Part shown: one piece after another, positions 1-7,359 of the stretch | How the letters are laid out: the number at the start of each line of letters is the position of its first letter | How positions within the stretch are numbered: the first letter of the stretch is position 1 | From: Nitratifractor sp964650685 | GTDB taxonomy: Bacteria > Campylobacterota > Campylobacteria > Campylobacterales > Sulfurovaceae | NCBI GenBank assembly: GCA_964650685.1 | Contig: CAZYUW010000031.1 | Coordinates: 1-14,834 of the forward strand | Direction of reading: 5' to 3' | Length of the DNA stretch: 14,834 nucleotides | Notes under the pieces: model-generated | Database searches by the model: none | What the model saw: only the letters and a program-made list of their open reading frames with translations | What the model was told of the DNA's origin: nothing | Translations under genes and position numbers: made by a program

Positions 1-1
1 G

Positions 2-2419
2 AATCATATCAATCCCGGTGTCGATGATGCCGCTTATGTCAAAGCCGCGTTTTTGAACGCAATCGTCACTGGCGACGCCCACTGCAAAGCCCTGACCAGA
101 GTGGATGCGATAAAGATACTCGGTTCCATGCTCGGCGGATACAATGTCGGATCTCTCGTCGAAGCGCTCAAGAGCGATCATGTAGAGGTGGCTCAGGCTG
201 CTGCCGACGAGCTCAAAAACACGATTTTGGTCTATGACGCTTTCAACGATGTCAAAGATCTGATGGACGAGGGGAACTCATTTGCCAGAGAGGTCGTAGA
301 GTCCTGGGCCAATGCGGAGTGGTTCCTCGGCAGAGATACGCTTCCCGAAGAGATGAAATTGACGGTATACAAGGTTCCGGGCGAAACAAATACCGACGAT
401 CTGAGTCCCGCGAGTGAAGCGTTCACGAGGAGCGACATACCTCTGCATGCCAACTCGATGCTGGTAGCACGCATGGAGAAGCCGCTGGAGACGATAGCGG
501 AGCTTAAAAAAAGAGGTAACGATCTGGCCTATGTGGGCGATGTGGTAGGTACGGGAAGCTCCAGGAAATCTGGTATCAACTCTGTACAGTGGCACTTCGG
601 TCATGACATTCCGGGTGTACCCAACAAAAGAACCGGCGGCGTTGTCATCGGCTCTATCATAGCTCCTATCTTTTTCAATACCGCCGAGGACAGCGGATGT
701 CTGCCTATTCAGGCTCCCGTCGACAATCTGGAGACAGGTGACGAGATAGTACTGAAGCCTTACGAGGGCAAGATATACAAAAACGGAGAAGTCGTCAGTG
801 AATTCACGCTCGAGCCCAACACTCTGCCTGACGAAATGAGAGCCGGTGGACGAATACCGCTTATCATAGGCAAAGGTTTGACGGCCAGAGCCAGAGAAGC
901 TCTGGGTATGGGGCCGAGCGATGTGTTTGCGAGACCCCAGCAGCCCGCCGACAGTGGCAAAGGCTATACGCTGGCACAGAAAATGGTCGGAAAAGCGTGC
1001 GGCATGGAGGGGGTCAGACCCGGTATGTATGTAGAGCCGGTCGTAGCTACCGTAGGAAGTCAGGATACTACGGGTCCCATGACGAGAGACGAGATCAAAG
1101 AGTTGGCTGCTTTGAGTTTCGGAGCCGATCTGGTGATGCAGTCGTTCTGCCACACAGCAGCCTATCCCAAGCCTGCCGATGTGGAGTTGCAGCACACTTT
1201 GCCTCCGTTTTGGACAAGTAGAGGAGGGGTGATACTCAGACCGGGGGACGGTGTTATACACTCCTGGTTGAATCGCATGATCTTGCCCGATACCGTAGGT
1301 ACCGGCGGTGACAGCCATACGAGATTCCCAGTAGGTATATCCTTTCCTGCCGGTTCCGGATTGGTAGCGTTCGCGGGAGTTACCGGCATGATGCCTCTTA
1401 ATATGCCCGAATCCGTACTGGTTAGATTCACCGGTCAGCTTCAGCCGGGCATTACACTCAGAGATCTAGTCAACGCCATACCGTACAAGGCCATCAAAGA
1501 GGGTCTGTTGACTGTCGAGAAAAAAGGCAAAAAGAATATATTCGCCGGAAGGATACTGGAGATAGAGGGGCTTGAAACCCTGAAGGTCGAGCAGGCTTTC
1601 GAACTCTCCGACGCCTCCGCGGAGCGAAGTGCTGCCGCATGTACCGTCAAACTCGATAAAGAGCCGATCATAGAGTATCTCAAATCCAATATAGTGCTTC
1701 TCGAAAAGATGATAGAGGAGGGGTATGAGGACAAAAGGACTCTGCAAAGACGCATAGACAAAATGAAAGAGTGGCTGGAGAATCCGGTTTTGCTGGAGAG
1801 AGACGAAGATGCGGAGTATGCCGCTGTGATAGAGATAGATATGAGTGAAATCACAGAGCCGATTGTGGCATGCCCTAACGATCCGGACGATGTGGCTACT
1901 CTGAGCGAAGTGCTTGCCGATGACAGCAGACCCAAAGAGATTGACGAGGTATTCGTCGGCAGCTGTATGACAAACATAGGACTCTTCAGGGCTCTTGGTG
2001 AGGTGCTCAGAGGAGAAGGCGCGGTAAATACCAGACTCTGGATCACGCCTCCGACAAAGATGGATGAGAAGCAGTTGATAGAGGAGGGTTATTATGCTGT
2101 GTTTGGTGCCGCAGGCGCCAGAACGGAGATACCCGGCTGCTCTCTGTGCATGGGTAATCAGGCCAGAGTAAGGGACAACGCGGTGGTATTTTCTACATCC
2201 ACGAGAAATTTCGACAACAGACTCGGAAAGGGCGCGAAGGTCTATCTGGGATCGGCGGAGGTAGCCGCGGTAGCCGCTCTGCTTGGTAAGATTCCTTCCA
2301 AAGAGGAGTATCTCGACATTGTCAACAAGAAGATCACCGATGACAAAAAAGAGAGCGTCTATAAATATCTCAATTTCGATCAGGTTCCGGAAGAGATACT
2401 CGACGAGATGGTTCGATAG
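2..2419 (+). CDS. acnB: Aconitate hydratase B (bifunctional aconitase/2-methylisocitrate dehydratase), 5' end cut off
   Basis: Converts citrate to isocitrate via cis-aconitate in the cytoplasmic TCA cycle (or the reductive cycle in autotrophic relatives). The frame is open from base 2, so the gene enters from outside the window; 805 residues are visible and, by recalled alignment to the E. coli protein, about 50 N-terminal residues are missing. The order is that of the AcnB family: HEAT-like region, swivel domain, then catalytic core. Motifs seen are GETNTDDLSP, GDVVGTGSSRKS, GSQDTTGPMTRDE and GTGGDSHTRFP. The three [4Fe-4S] ligands are present: Cys in SCMTNIG (codon at 1964) and two Cys in GCSLCMGNQ (codons at 2138 and 2147). 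No frameshift or missing key residue is seen. A hairpin terminator follows the TAG stop, so it is probably the last gene of its transcript. In other bacteria apo-AcnB can bind mRNA; nothing here tests that. Confidence 0.97.
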   Translation, partial: NHINPGVDDAAYVKAAFLNAIVTGDAHCKALTRVDAIKILGSMLGGYNVGSLVEALKSDHVEVAQAAADELKNTILVYDAFNDVKDLMDEGNSFAREVVESWANAEWFLGRDTLPEEMKLTVYKVPGETNTDDLSPASEAFTRSDIPLHANSMLVARMEKPLETIAELKKRGNDLAYVGDVVGTGSSRKSGINSVQWHFGHDIPGVPNKRTGGVVIGSIIAPIFFNTAEDSGCLPIQAPVDNLETGDEIVLKPYEGKIYKNGEVVSEFTLEPNTLPDEMRAGGRIPLIIGKGLTARAREALGMGPSDVFARPQQPADSGKGYTLAQKMVGKACGMEGVRPGMYVEPVVATVGSQDTTGPMTRDEIKELAALSFGADLVMQSFCHTAAYPKPADVELQHTLPPFWTSRGGVILRPGDGVIHSWLNRMILPDTVGTGGDSHTRFPVGISFPAGSGLVAFAGVTGMMPLNMPESVLVRFTGQLQPGITLRDLVNAIPYKAIKEGLLTVEKKGKKNIFAGRILEIEGLETLKVEQAFELSDASAERSAAACTVKLDKEPIIEYLKSNIVLLEKMIEEGYEDKRTLQRRIDKMKEWLENPVLLERDEDAEYAAVIEIDMSEITEPIVACPNDPDDVATLSEVLADDSRPKEIDEVFVGSCMTNIGLFRALGEVLRGEGAVNTRLWITPPTKMDEKQLIEEGYYAVFGAAGARTEIPGCSLCMGNQARVRDNAVVFSTSTRNFDNRLGKGAKVYLGSAEVAAVAALLGKIPSKEEYLDIVNKKITDDKKESVYKYLNFDQVPEEILDEMVR

Positions 2420-2433
2420 TCCTTCTTCTTTCT

Positions 2434-2463
2434 ATCCGCCGAATTTTCGGCGGATTCTCTTTT
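2434..2463 (+). terminator. Rho-independent terminator after acnB
   Basis: A perfect 9-bp inverted repeat, ATCCGCCGA (2434-2442) and TCGGCGGAT (2447-2455), with a 4-base ATTT loop, is followed by the T-rich run TCTCTTTT ending at 2463. It lies 15 bases after the acnB stop and before the ribosome site of the next gene, so it should end the acnB transcript. Confidence 0.85.
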
Positions 2464-2489
2464 AGCCCATCTCTTTTCAAGGATATCAA

Positions 2490-2858
2490 GTGTTCGAGAG
2501 ATTGACGACAGCGGTTGTCGTTTCATTGGTTTTTACGGGTGCGCTTTTCGCGCGAAACGGCAAAGTTTTTACCGATGAGGGTATCGCGTCCCACTATGGC
2601 AAAGAGTGGCAGGGCAGAAAAACGGCGAGTGGCGAGCCTCTGGACAACAACGCGCTGACGGCTGCCCATCCTGCTTTGCCGTTCGGTACGAAGGTCATGG
2701 TGACGCTCCTCAAAACAGGCAAAAGTGTGGTTGTCAGGATCAATGACAGAGGTCCCTTTGTCAAAGGAAGAATCATAGACTTGAGTGACAGGGCCGCGAG
2801 AGAGATCGGGTTGGACAGATACGGCATAGCCAGGGTGAGGATAGAGACGATCGAATGA
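2490..2858 (+). CDS. Short secreted RlpA-like double-psi beta-barrel protein
   Basis: A 122-residue protein in the septal ring lytic transglycosylase RlpA family, whose characterised members cleave peptidoglycan glycan strands lacking stem peptides. Residues 1-21 form a signal peptide ending ALFA. The barrel domain covers about residues 31-119: GIASHYG (31-37), TASGE (45-49), LPFGTKVMVT (63-72), VRINDRGPF (82-90) and IDLSDRAAREIGL (96-108). There is no lipobox cysteine, so it should be soluble in the periplasm rather than an outer-membrane lipoprotein like E. coli RlpA, and it has no C-terminal SPOR domain. The start is GTG; AAGGA at 2479-2483 sits six bases upstream, and no ATG fits better. 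It lies behind the acnB terminator and converges on the kinase gene, 38 bp away. Catalytic activity is inferred from the family only. Confidence 0.88.
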   Translation: MFERLTTAVVVSLVFTGALFARNGKVFTDEGIASHYGKEWQGRKTASGEPLDNNALTAAHPALPFGTKVMVTLLKTGKSVVVRINDRGPFVKGRIIDLSDRAAREIGLDRYGIARVRIETIE

Positions 2859-2896
2859 AAGCGCGCTCCCTCCATTTTTGCCGGAAACTTTGAAAT

Positions 2897-5800
2897 CTAC
2901 TGTTTCGTGTCTGATTCTTCGAGAATCTTCAACATCTCTTTGAAATTTCTATCTTTGAGCAGTTCGGAGAGTCTGTCGGCGAGTCTTCCGGAACTCTCGA
3001 GCGGTTGGATTTTTCTCAGATTTTTTATAAGCGAAGAGCAAAGAAAAGATCTGTTGCTTTTTACGGCCATTTTCATCTCTTCTATTGCTGATTTCCACTC
3101 GTATGTGTCGCCAGCAATACTTCCTGCTCCTTGGTTTTCCGGTTTTGGCGAAACTATCTCTGCGCCTTTGACTCCGAGTCCGCTCTTTTCAAAGACTCTG
3201 TGTTTACTCTTCACGGTTTTCGGTCTGTCGTCCATATCGGATATCTTTGATGTATCCGGACTTTTCTCTATGGAAAGTGTCAAACCCTTATTTTCTGCTT
3301 TTTTCTCCTTTTTCGCGTCGTGAAGGTCAAAATCTTTATGAAAATGCTCCATCCCTTCTTTGATATCCCTTATGGCGTATCCAAGTCTGTCGCAGATCTT
3401 TAGAGATTCTTCGTTTTTCCAGTCTTTGATGGAGCTGCTGAGCTGCTTTGAGATTCTGTATATTCTTTCGGCACTGATGTTCGCCGCGGAGTCAGCCATG
3501 CTGCTGGATATAATGGCTCCCTCCTCGTACTCGCCTTTGAGCAGCAGCTTTTTGATCTCTTCCGGAGCGTGAGCATACATATCGAGAAAATTTCGCACGA
3601 GCGTCAAATATAGATCTTCGTTTCCTCCCGCTCTTTCCAGACCTTTGGCGATATTCAGGCCCGCAACAGCAAACGGTGACTCATTCTCCACAGCAGTGTC
3701 TGCAGCGGGAGCGTTTGCGATACTCTTATCTTTCAAATCGTCTACAGGTTTTTCTTCTCTCTTTTTGCTCCGGTCTTTGCCGGAGCCGTCTATATTCAAA
3801 TATTTTGTCAACACCTTATAGAAATTGTTTACTTCCAGAGGTTTGGACATATACTCCTGTATACCTGAATTTCTAAGATTTTCAGGCGGCACATAGTCGG
3901 CAGTCATAGCTACGATAGGTGTGTTTTGATATTTTTTCAATTTTCTGATTTTTCTCGATGTTTCGTAGCCGTTCATTTTCGGCATATTTATATCCATCAG
4001 TATCAGGGATACGCCGCTGTTTCTTTTGAGGTATTCCAGAGCTTCAACACCATCGGGCGCTACAACCACTTCTATATTGGTATTTTCGAGCAATCCGAGA
4101 ATCACCGCCTGATTTACCGTATTGTCCTCTGCCAGAAGTATCTTTTTTCCGGAACTCTGTTTCAGGAGACTCTTTTGCTCTTCGTAGGTACTGTGAGAAA
4201 GTTTTGAACTTCCATCCGCGTAGAGATCCAAAATTACATTGAATATCATCTGCTGGGTGAAAGGCTTGTTCAGATAGTTGTCTATTTTCAATCTGTACGA
4301 CATTTTCTCATCATCGGCTGTCAGGCCTTTTTTCATCATTACTATCTTGGCTCCGCTGTTGCCTGGTTCTATATCTTTGAGAACCATTTCGTCTATGAAA
4401 ACCATATCGTATTCACCGGTTTCTATGAAGACATTCGCTTCCTGTATGCTGCCCGCGATAGATGTACTGAAATGAAAATAGCTCAACATCCTGTTCAGCG
4501 CTTCCGCGGATTTCGCGTTACTGTCGGCAATAAGTACTTTTTTGTTCATCAGCTCTTTAGAGGGGAGTCTATAGCTTCTTCTTTCCAGCTGTTCGGTCGG
4601 CATGGTGAACGAAAAGACACTTCCTCTGTTCTCTTTGCTCTCTACCCTGATCTCTCCCCCCATCAATTCGACCAGATGTTTCGATATACTCAACCCCAGG
4701 CCGGTTCCGCCATATTTTCTACTGGTAGTCGGATCGGCCTGCGTAAATGCCTGAAATAGCTTTTCGATCTGTTCTGCATTCATTCCTATGCCCGAATCAA
4801 TTATTTCAAAAAGCAAAACTCCGCTCTTTTTGTCTCTGGACTGCATGGATATTTTGAGGATCACCTCCCCTTCTTCTGTGAATTTTATGGCGTTGTTGAG
4901 CAGATTTATGAGCACCTGGCTGAGCCTCAGAGGATCCCCTTTTATATTTTTTGGCACATCTTTCGAGATATCGAATATAAGTGAGAGGTATTTTTCCTCC
5001 GCTTTGGCTCCGATTATGGATGATACATTCTCAAGGACCGAATTGATATCAAAAGAGATTTGTTCGATTACGAGCTCACCGGCTTCTATTTTGGAAAAGT
5101 CAAGCAGGTCGTTCACGAGCTCGAGCAGAATCTTTGACGAGCCTTCGATTTTTTGCAGATAGTCTCTCTGTTTGTTGTCGAGATTGGTATTTGAAAGCAG
5201 ATGAGTGATTCCCATGATGCCATTTACTGGAGTACGGAGTTCATGTACCATCGAAGCGAACCATGTATCTTTGGATTTGATCTTATCCTCCATTCTCTGC
5301 GCTTCTTTGTGATAGATCTCGCTTATGTTGGCTATCTTTTTCTTGAGTTTTTCGGAACTCAAACGAAAACTGTCCCGCTCTTTTCTGAATATGGCTTCTC
5401 TGCCGATATTTTCAAACATATATTTGCTGAACACTCCTGATACGGATGCTGAATAGATGTGTGTGATTCCATGCTCCAGCAATCTTGCCAGTTGTTTTTC
5501 GTTGTCAGTATTGCTAAGATATAGCTTGGGAACGGGAGTTGTCTTTTCGTTTGTTTCAGGGAACATGTCGAGGACATTGAGAATCGCTTCAGGTTCTCCT
5601 GTAAACACATACAGATCGAAAAAACTTTCCAGATTTTTTTCAAAAATATTGGAAATGAGATTTTTGATTTCATGAATTATGGTTGCTTTTGGAAAAATTG
5701 ACAGCAACACTTTTTCATTTTCGCCGGTTCCATTGCTTTCTGAATCGAAATATAGTACCGCCAACTCAGATAACCTGCCTGTGTAATCCCACAAAATCAT
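2897..5800 (-). CDS. Multidomain cytoplasmic hybrid sensor histidine kinase with degenerate HPt-like C-terminus
   Basis: A 967-residue hybrid kinase with no membrane segment, so a cytoplasmic sensor. Domains in order: a receiver-like region without a clear phospho-Asp (about 10-135); coiled coil (140-178); HisKA with His186 in MVHELRTPVNG; HATPase with N-box Asn299/Asn303, DSGIGM (335-340) and GGTGLGL (364-370); a partly degenerate receiver (421-530; Asp470 and Lys512 present, one acidic-pocket residue and the Thr position lost); a complete receiver (552-668; Glu558/Asp559, Asp603, Thr633, Lys653); a low-complexity linker; an HPt-like helical domain (711-815) with Ser766 in place of the phospho-His; another charged linker; and a helical tail (900-967). 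Start chosen is ATG at 5800, but AAGGAG lies only one base before it; TTG at 5794 has better spacing. No partner response regulator gene is adjacent. The signal sensed and the output are unknown. Confidence 0.93.
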   Translation of the reverse strand: MILWDYTGRLSELAVLYFDSESNGTGENEKVLLSIFPKATIIHEIKNLISNIFEKNLESFFDLYVFTGEPEAILNVLDMFPETNEKTTPVPKLYLSNTDNEKQLARLLEHGITHIYSASVSGVFSKYMFENIGREAIFRKERDSFRLSSEKLKKKIANISEIYHKEAQRMEDKIKSKDTWFASMVHELRTPVNGIMGITHLLSNTNLDNKQRDYLQKIEGSSKILLELVNDLLDFSKIEAGELVIEQISFDINSVLENVSSIIGAKAEEKYLSLIFDISKDVPKNIKGDPLRLSQVLINLLNNAIKFTEEGEVILKISMQSRDKKSGVLLFEIIDSGIGMNAEQIEKLFQAFTQADPTTSRKYGGTGLGLSISKHLVELMGGEIRVESKENRGSVFSFTMPTEQLERRSYRLPSKELMNKKVLIADSNAKSAEALNRMLSYFHFSTSIAGSIQEANVFIETGEYDMVFIDEMVLKDIEPGNSGAKIVMMKKGLTADDEKMSYRLKIDNYLNKPFTQQMIFNVILDLYADGSSKLSHSTYEEQKSLLKQSSGKKILLAEDNTVNQAVILGLLENTNIEVVVAPDGVEALEYLKRNSGVSLILMDINMPKMNGYETSRKIRKLKKYQNTPIVAMTADYVPPENLRNSGIQEYMSKPLEVNNFYKVLTKYLNIDGSGKDRSKKREEKPVDDLKDKSIANAPAADTAVENESPFAVAGLNIAKGLERAGGNEDLYLTLVRNFLDMYAHAPEEIKKLLLKGEYEEGAIISSSMADSAANISAERIYRISKQLSSSIKDWKNEESLKICDRLGYAIRDIKEGMEHFHKDFDLHDAKKEKKAENKGLTLSIEKSPDTSKISDMDDRPKTVKSKHRVFEKSGLGVKGAEIVSPKPENQGAGSIAGDTYEWKSAIEEMKMAVKSNRSFLCSSLIKNLRKIQPLESSGRLADRLSELLKDRNFKEMLKILEESDTKQ

Positions 5801-6051
5801 ACTCCTTTGAGTTATGTTGCAACTATGCTTATCGGATTGATTTTACCAATTTTTTGCTGCAACTCCTATAATGGCAGAATTCAGAAAAGAAAAATTACAA
5901 TATCGGGGACTCGACATAGCGACAATATCTATCGTCAGGGTTGTCACGCACTATGATCAAAAGAGAAGTCTCGAGTCTTTATACGACTCCTTCAAACGAG
6001 TTTCTACGCTTTTGTTACCGCGCGTGTTGCCGAACAAGACAGCTTTCCGAA
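5801..6051. other. 250-bp intergenic region between two minus-strand genes, with an outward plus-strand promoter-like box
   Basis: No convincing gene. On plus there is a perfect TATAAT at 5867-5872. An open frame of 66 codons begins at 5871 but its ATG overlaps that box, it has no ribosome site, and it runs into the downstream minus gene, so I do not call it. A small hairpin, GAGTC (5973-5977) and GACTC (5985-5989), reads on either strand; on minus it is followed at some distance by CTTCTCTTTT and could be a weak terminator for the 6594-6052 gene. A second imperfect stem, GACATAG (5913-5919) with CTATCGTC (5929-5936), is also present. The kinase promoter must lie here or upstream, but I cannot place it. 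Confidence 0.5.
5867..5872 (+). promoter_or_regulatory. Candidate sigma-70 -10 box facing plus (orphan)
   Basis: Perfect TATAAT, preceded by a T-rich run (TTTTTTGCTG) as is common before Campylobacterota -10 boxes. The only -35 candidate is a poor TTACCA 18 bases upstream (5843-5848). No gene on plus lies within reach; the transcript would run toward the 3' end of the minus gene at 6052. Confidence 0.4.
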
Positions 6052-6594
6052 TTACTCTTGATGTTCTATGATGTTTTTCAGTTCGGATTTATCGCTGATA
6101 TATTTGATATCCGTGACCTTGCGCTTGTCGAGTTTCATGACTATGACTTTGTCGGTCTTTTGCCCCTCTTTTAGCTTTTTGGCCATCTCCTTGTCAAATA
6201 TCAGCATCATGATGTGCTTGTTTTTTCTGAAGTCGGGCAGGGCGAAAGTGTTTTGTATGACAACAGGCATTCCACTTATATCCGCGACGACCGCAGCTTT
6301 GTATTTCGGCAGATAATCCTCTTTTTTATCCGAGAGATACGCTTTTATAGTATGTCCAGTCGCTTTTGTAAAAACGAATATAAGCGTTTTTATATCTTCG
6401 CCCAGAGTCTGTGTCTCTCCAAACTGATCGGGAAGCGTGAGCTCTATTGTCGATCCTTTGCCGAATTTGCTGTTTTCAGGCGATATTCTCAGATGATATT
6501 TCGCCGGATCGTAACTGCTTTTTCCGTTTATCACAAAAAGTGCGCCAGCGGCCAAAACTATCAGAGCGACAACAATCAATACAGCTTTTTTCAT
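6052..6594 (-). CDS. Membrane-anchored or secreted protein, possibly thioredoxin-like fold without cysteines
   Basis: A 180-residue protein. The frame is open further upstream (to 6699), but ATG at 6594 is chosen because it opens a typical Lys-Lys signal anchor (MKKAVLIVVALIVLAAGALF, residues 1-20) and has AGGA ten bases upstream on minus. The rest should lie in the periplasm. The soluble part contains LPDQFGETQTLGEDIKTLIF and VADISGMPVV, a pattern that recalls the start and core of AhpC/TlpA-like thioredoxin folds; related proteins in Campylobacterota are, as far as I recall, only called hypothetical or given a doubtful FAD/FMN-dehydrogenase label. There is no cysteine anywhere in the protein, so thiol chemistry is excluded. 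The C-terminal third is Lys-rich. It lies upstream of the kinase gene on the same strand, 250 bp away, so operon membership is uncertain. Function unknown. Confidence 0.8.
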   Translation of the reverse strand: MKKAVLIVVALIVLAAGALFVINGKSSYDPAKYHLRISPENSKFGKGSTIELTLPDQFGETQTLGEDIKTLIFVFTKATGHTIKAYLSDKKEDYLPKYKAAVVADISGMPVVIQNTFALPDFRKNKHIMMLIFDKEMAKKLKEGQKTDKVIVMKLDKRKVTDIKYISDKSELKNIIEHQE

Positions 6595-6898
6595 AATTAT
6601 ATTTTCCTGTTTGAGTGTAATATTCCTGCCAACAACTCTACGCAATTCAGTTGATTGTGATAGATTCGCTTGCAAGGCGGTGTATTTTACTTGTTTCATT
6701 TGTGCGGAACATAAAAAAATGATATTACAAAAAATCCCAAGTTCTGTCTAAGTTTAAAAACCCATTTCTCTAAGTTATGAAATATTATATACGATTAAGT
6801 TGTCATCAGGTATAATCCCCAGATAATTTTCGGCCGAGATCGAAAAGGTACGACAGATTTGCAGATAGAGCAGAGATCAAATCAAGGAAGAGAATATC
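6595..6898. other. 304-bp divergent intergenic region
   Basis: It separates the minus-strand anchored protein from rpmH. It is AT-rich, contains the rpmH promoter box at 6811-6816 and its roughly 75-base leader, and must also hold the minus-strand promoter. A weak minus candidate is TTGCGT/TATTAC with a 17-base spacer at about 6620-6648. I see no tRNA, no coding frame worth calling, and no recognisable cluster of DnaA boxes, although rpmH lies near the replication origin in many other bacteria. Confidence 0.6.
6811..6816 (+). promoter_or_regulatory. Probable -10 box of the rpmH-rnpA promoter
   Basis: Perfect TATAAT inside GGTATAATCC, 82 bases before the rpmH ATG; no good -35 box at the usual distance, which is normal for Campylobacterota. 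The start of transcription would be near 6823, leaving a leader of about 75 bases. Confidence 0.65.
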
Positions 6899-7033
6899 AT
6901 GAAAAGAACATATCAACCCCACAATACGCCCAGAAAAAGGACTCACGGTTTCAGAGCCAGGATGAAGACCAAAAACGGCAGAAAAATCATAAATGCCAGA
7001 AGAGCCAAAGGCAGAAAAAGATTAGCCGCCTGA
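6899..7033 (+). CDS. rpmH: 50S ribosomal protein L34
   Basis: A 44-residue, very basic protein beginning MKRTYQPHNTPRKRTHGF and ending GRKRLAA, which is the full length and signature of bacterial L34. It binds 23S rRNA in the large subunit. The ATG has AAGGA at 6883-6887, about 11 bases upstream. It is the first gene after the TATAAT at 6811-6816, and its TGA stop (7031-7033) overlaps the probable CTG start of rnpA by three bases, the usual tight linkage of L34 with the RNase P protein. The rnpA frame stays open through the whole of this gene, which matters for choosing the rnpA start. Confidence 0.97.
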   Translation: MKRTYQPHNTPRKRTHGFRARMKTKNGRKIINARRAKGRKRLAA

Positions 7034-7359
7034 GCAGTTATGACAGAATAAAATCCAGCGACGATTTCACCAGGATCTACAAAAACGCCCAGAGGATATG
7101 GCACACCTCCTCTTTTGTGATGTTTCATATCTCCGGCGACAAAAGAGAAGTCGCGTTTGTCGCGGGCAAAAAGGTCGGTAATGCCGTCAAGAGAAATAGA
7201 GCCAAGCGGATACTCCGCGCTCTTTTTTTAAAATATATCGACAGAATCCAGACAGGTTCGTATATATTTGTGGCAAAACCCCGCCTGCTGTCTATCGAGT
7301 TTCGTGAAGCGGAAAGAGTCTTCGCGGATACTATGAAAAAATCCGATTTGTTATTTTGA
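7030..7359 (+). CDS. rnpA: Ribonuclease P protein component, probable CTG start
   Basis: The protein subunit that helps the RNase P RNA bind pre-tRNA and cleave its 5' leader. The hallmark RNR stretch KKVGNAVKRNRAKR lies at residues 47-60, and the N-terminal IKSSDDFTRIYKN matches the family's first helix and strand. With a CTG at 7030 the product is 109 residues, the usual length, and the CTGA overlap with the rpmH stop suggests translational coupling. Related genomes, as far as I recall, often have TTGA at this junction. There is no ATG, GTG or TTG in frame between 6862 and the conserved N-terminus. The only ordinary alternative is TTG at 6859, with AAAAGG at 6843-6848, giving 166 residues and enclosing all of rpmH. 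I prefer CTG because the extra 57 residues are rpmH read out of frame. Product certain, start not. Confidence 0.93.
   Translation: MSSYDRIKSSDDFTRIYKNAQRIWHTSSFVMFHISGDKREVAFVAGKKVGNAVKRNRAKRILRALFLKYIDRIQTGSYIFVAKPRLLSIEFREAERVFADTMKKSDLLF

Noticed and set aside
278..1318. 346-codon open frame on minus, opposite acnB
   Set aside because: Complete antisense shadow of a strongly conserved enzyme, low-complexity-like product, no regulatory signals.
5871..6071. 66-codon plus-strand frame in the gap upstream of the kinase gene
   Set aside because: Its ATG overlaps the TATAAT box, there is no ribosome site, and its end overlaps the 3' end of a real minus-strand gene.
6214..6654. 146-codon plus-strand frame opposite the cysteine-free protein
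   Set aside because: Antisense to a gene with a clear signal anchor and ribosome site; the product is rich in Arg, Phe and Tyr and looks non-coding.
6595..6699. 35-residue N-terminal extension of the cysteine-free protein
   Set aside because: It would bury the signal anchor behind a polar, Gln/Thr-rich stretch, while ATG at 6594 has its own ribosome site.
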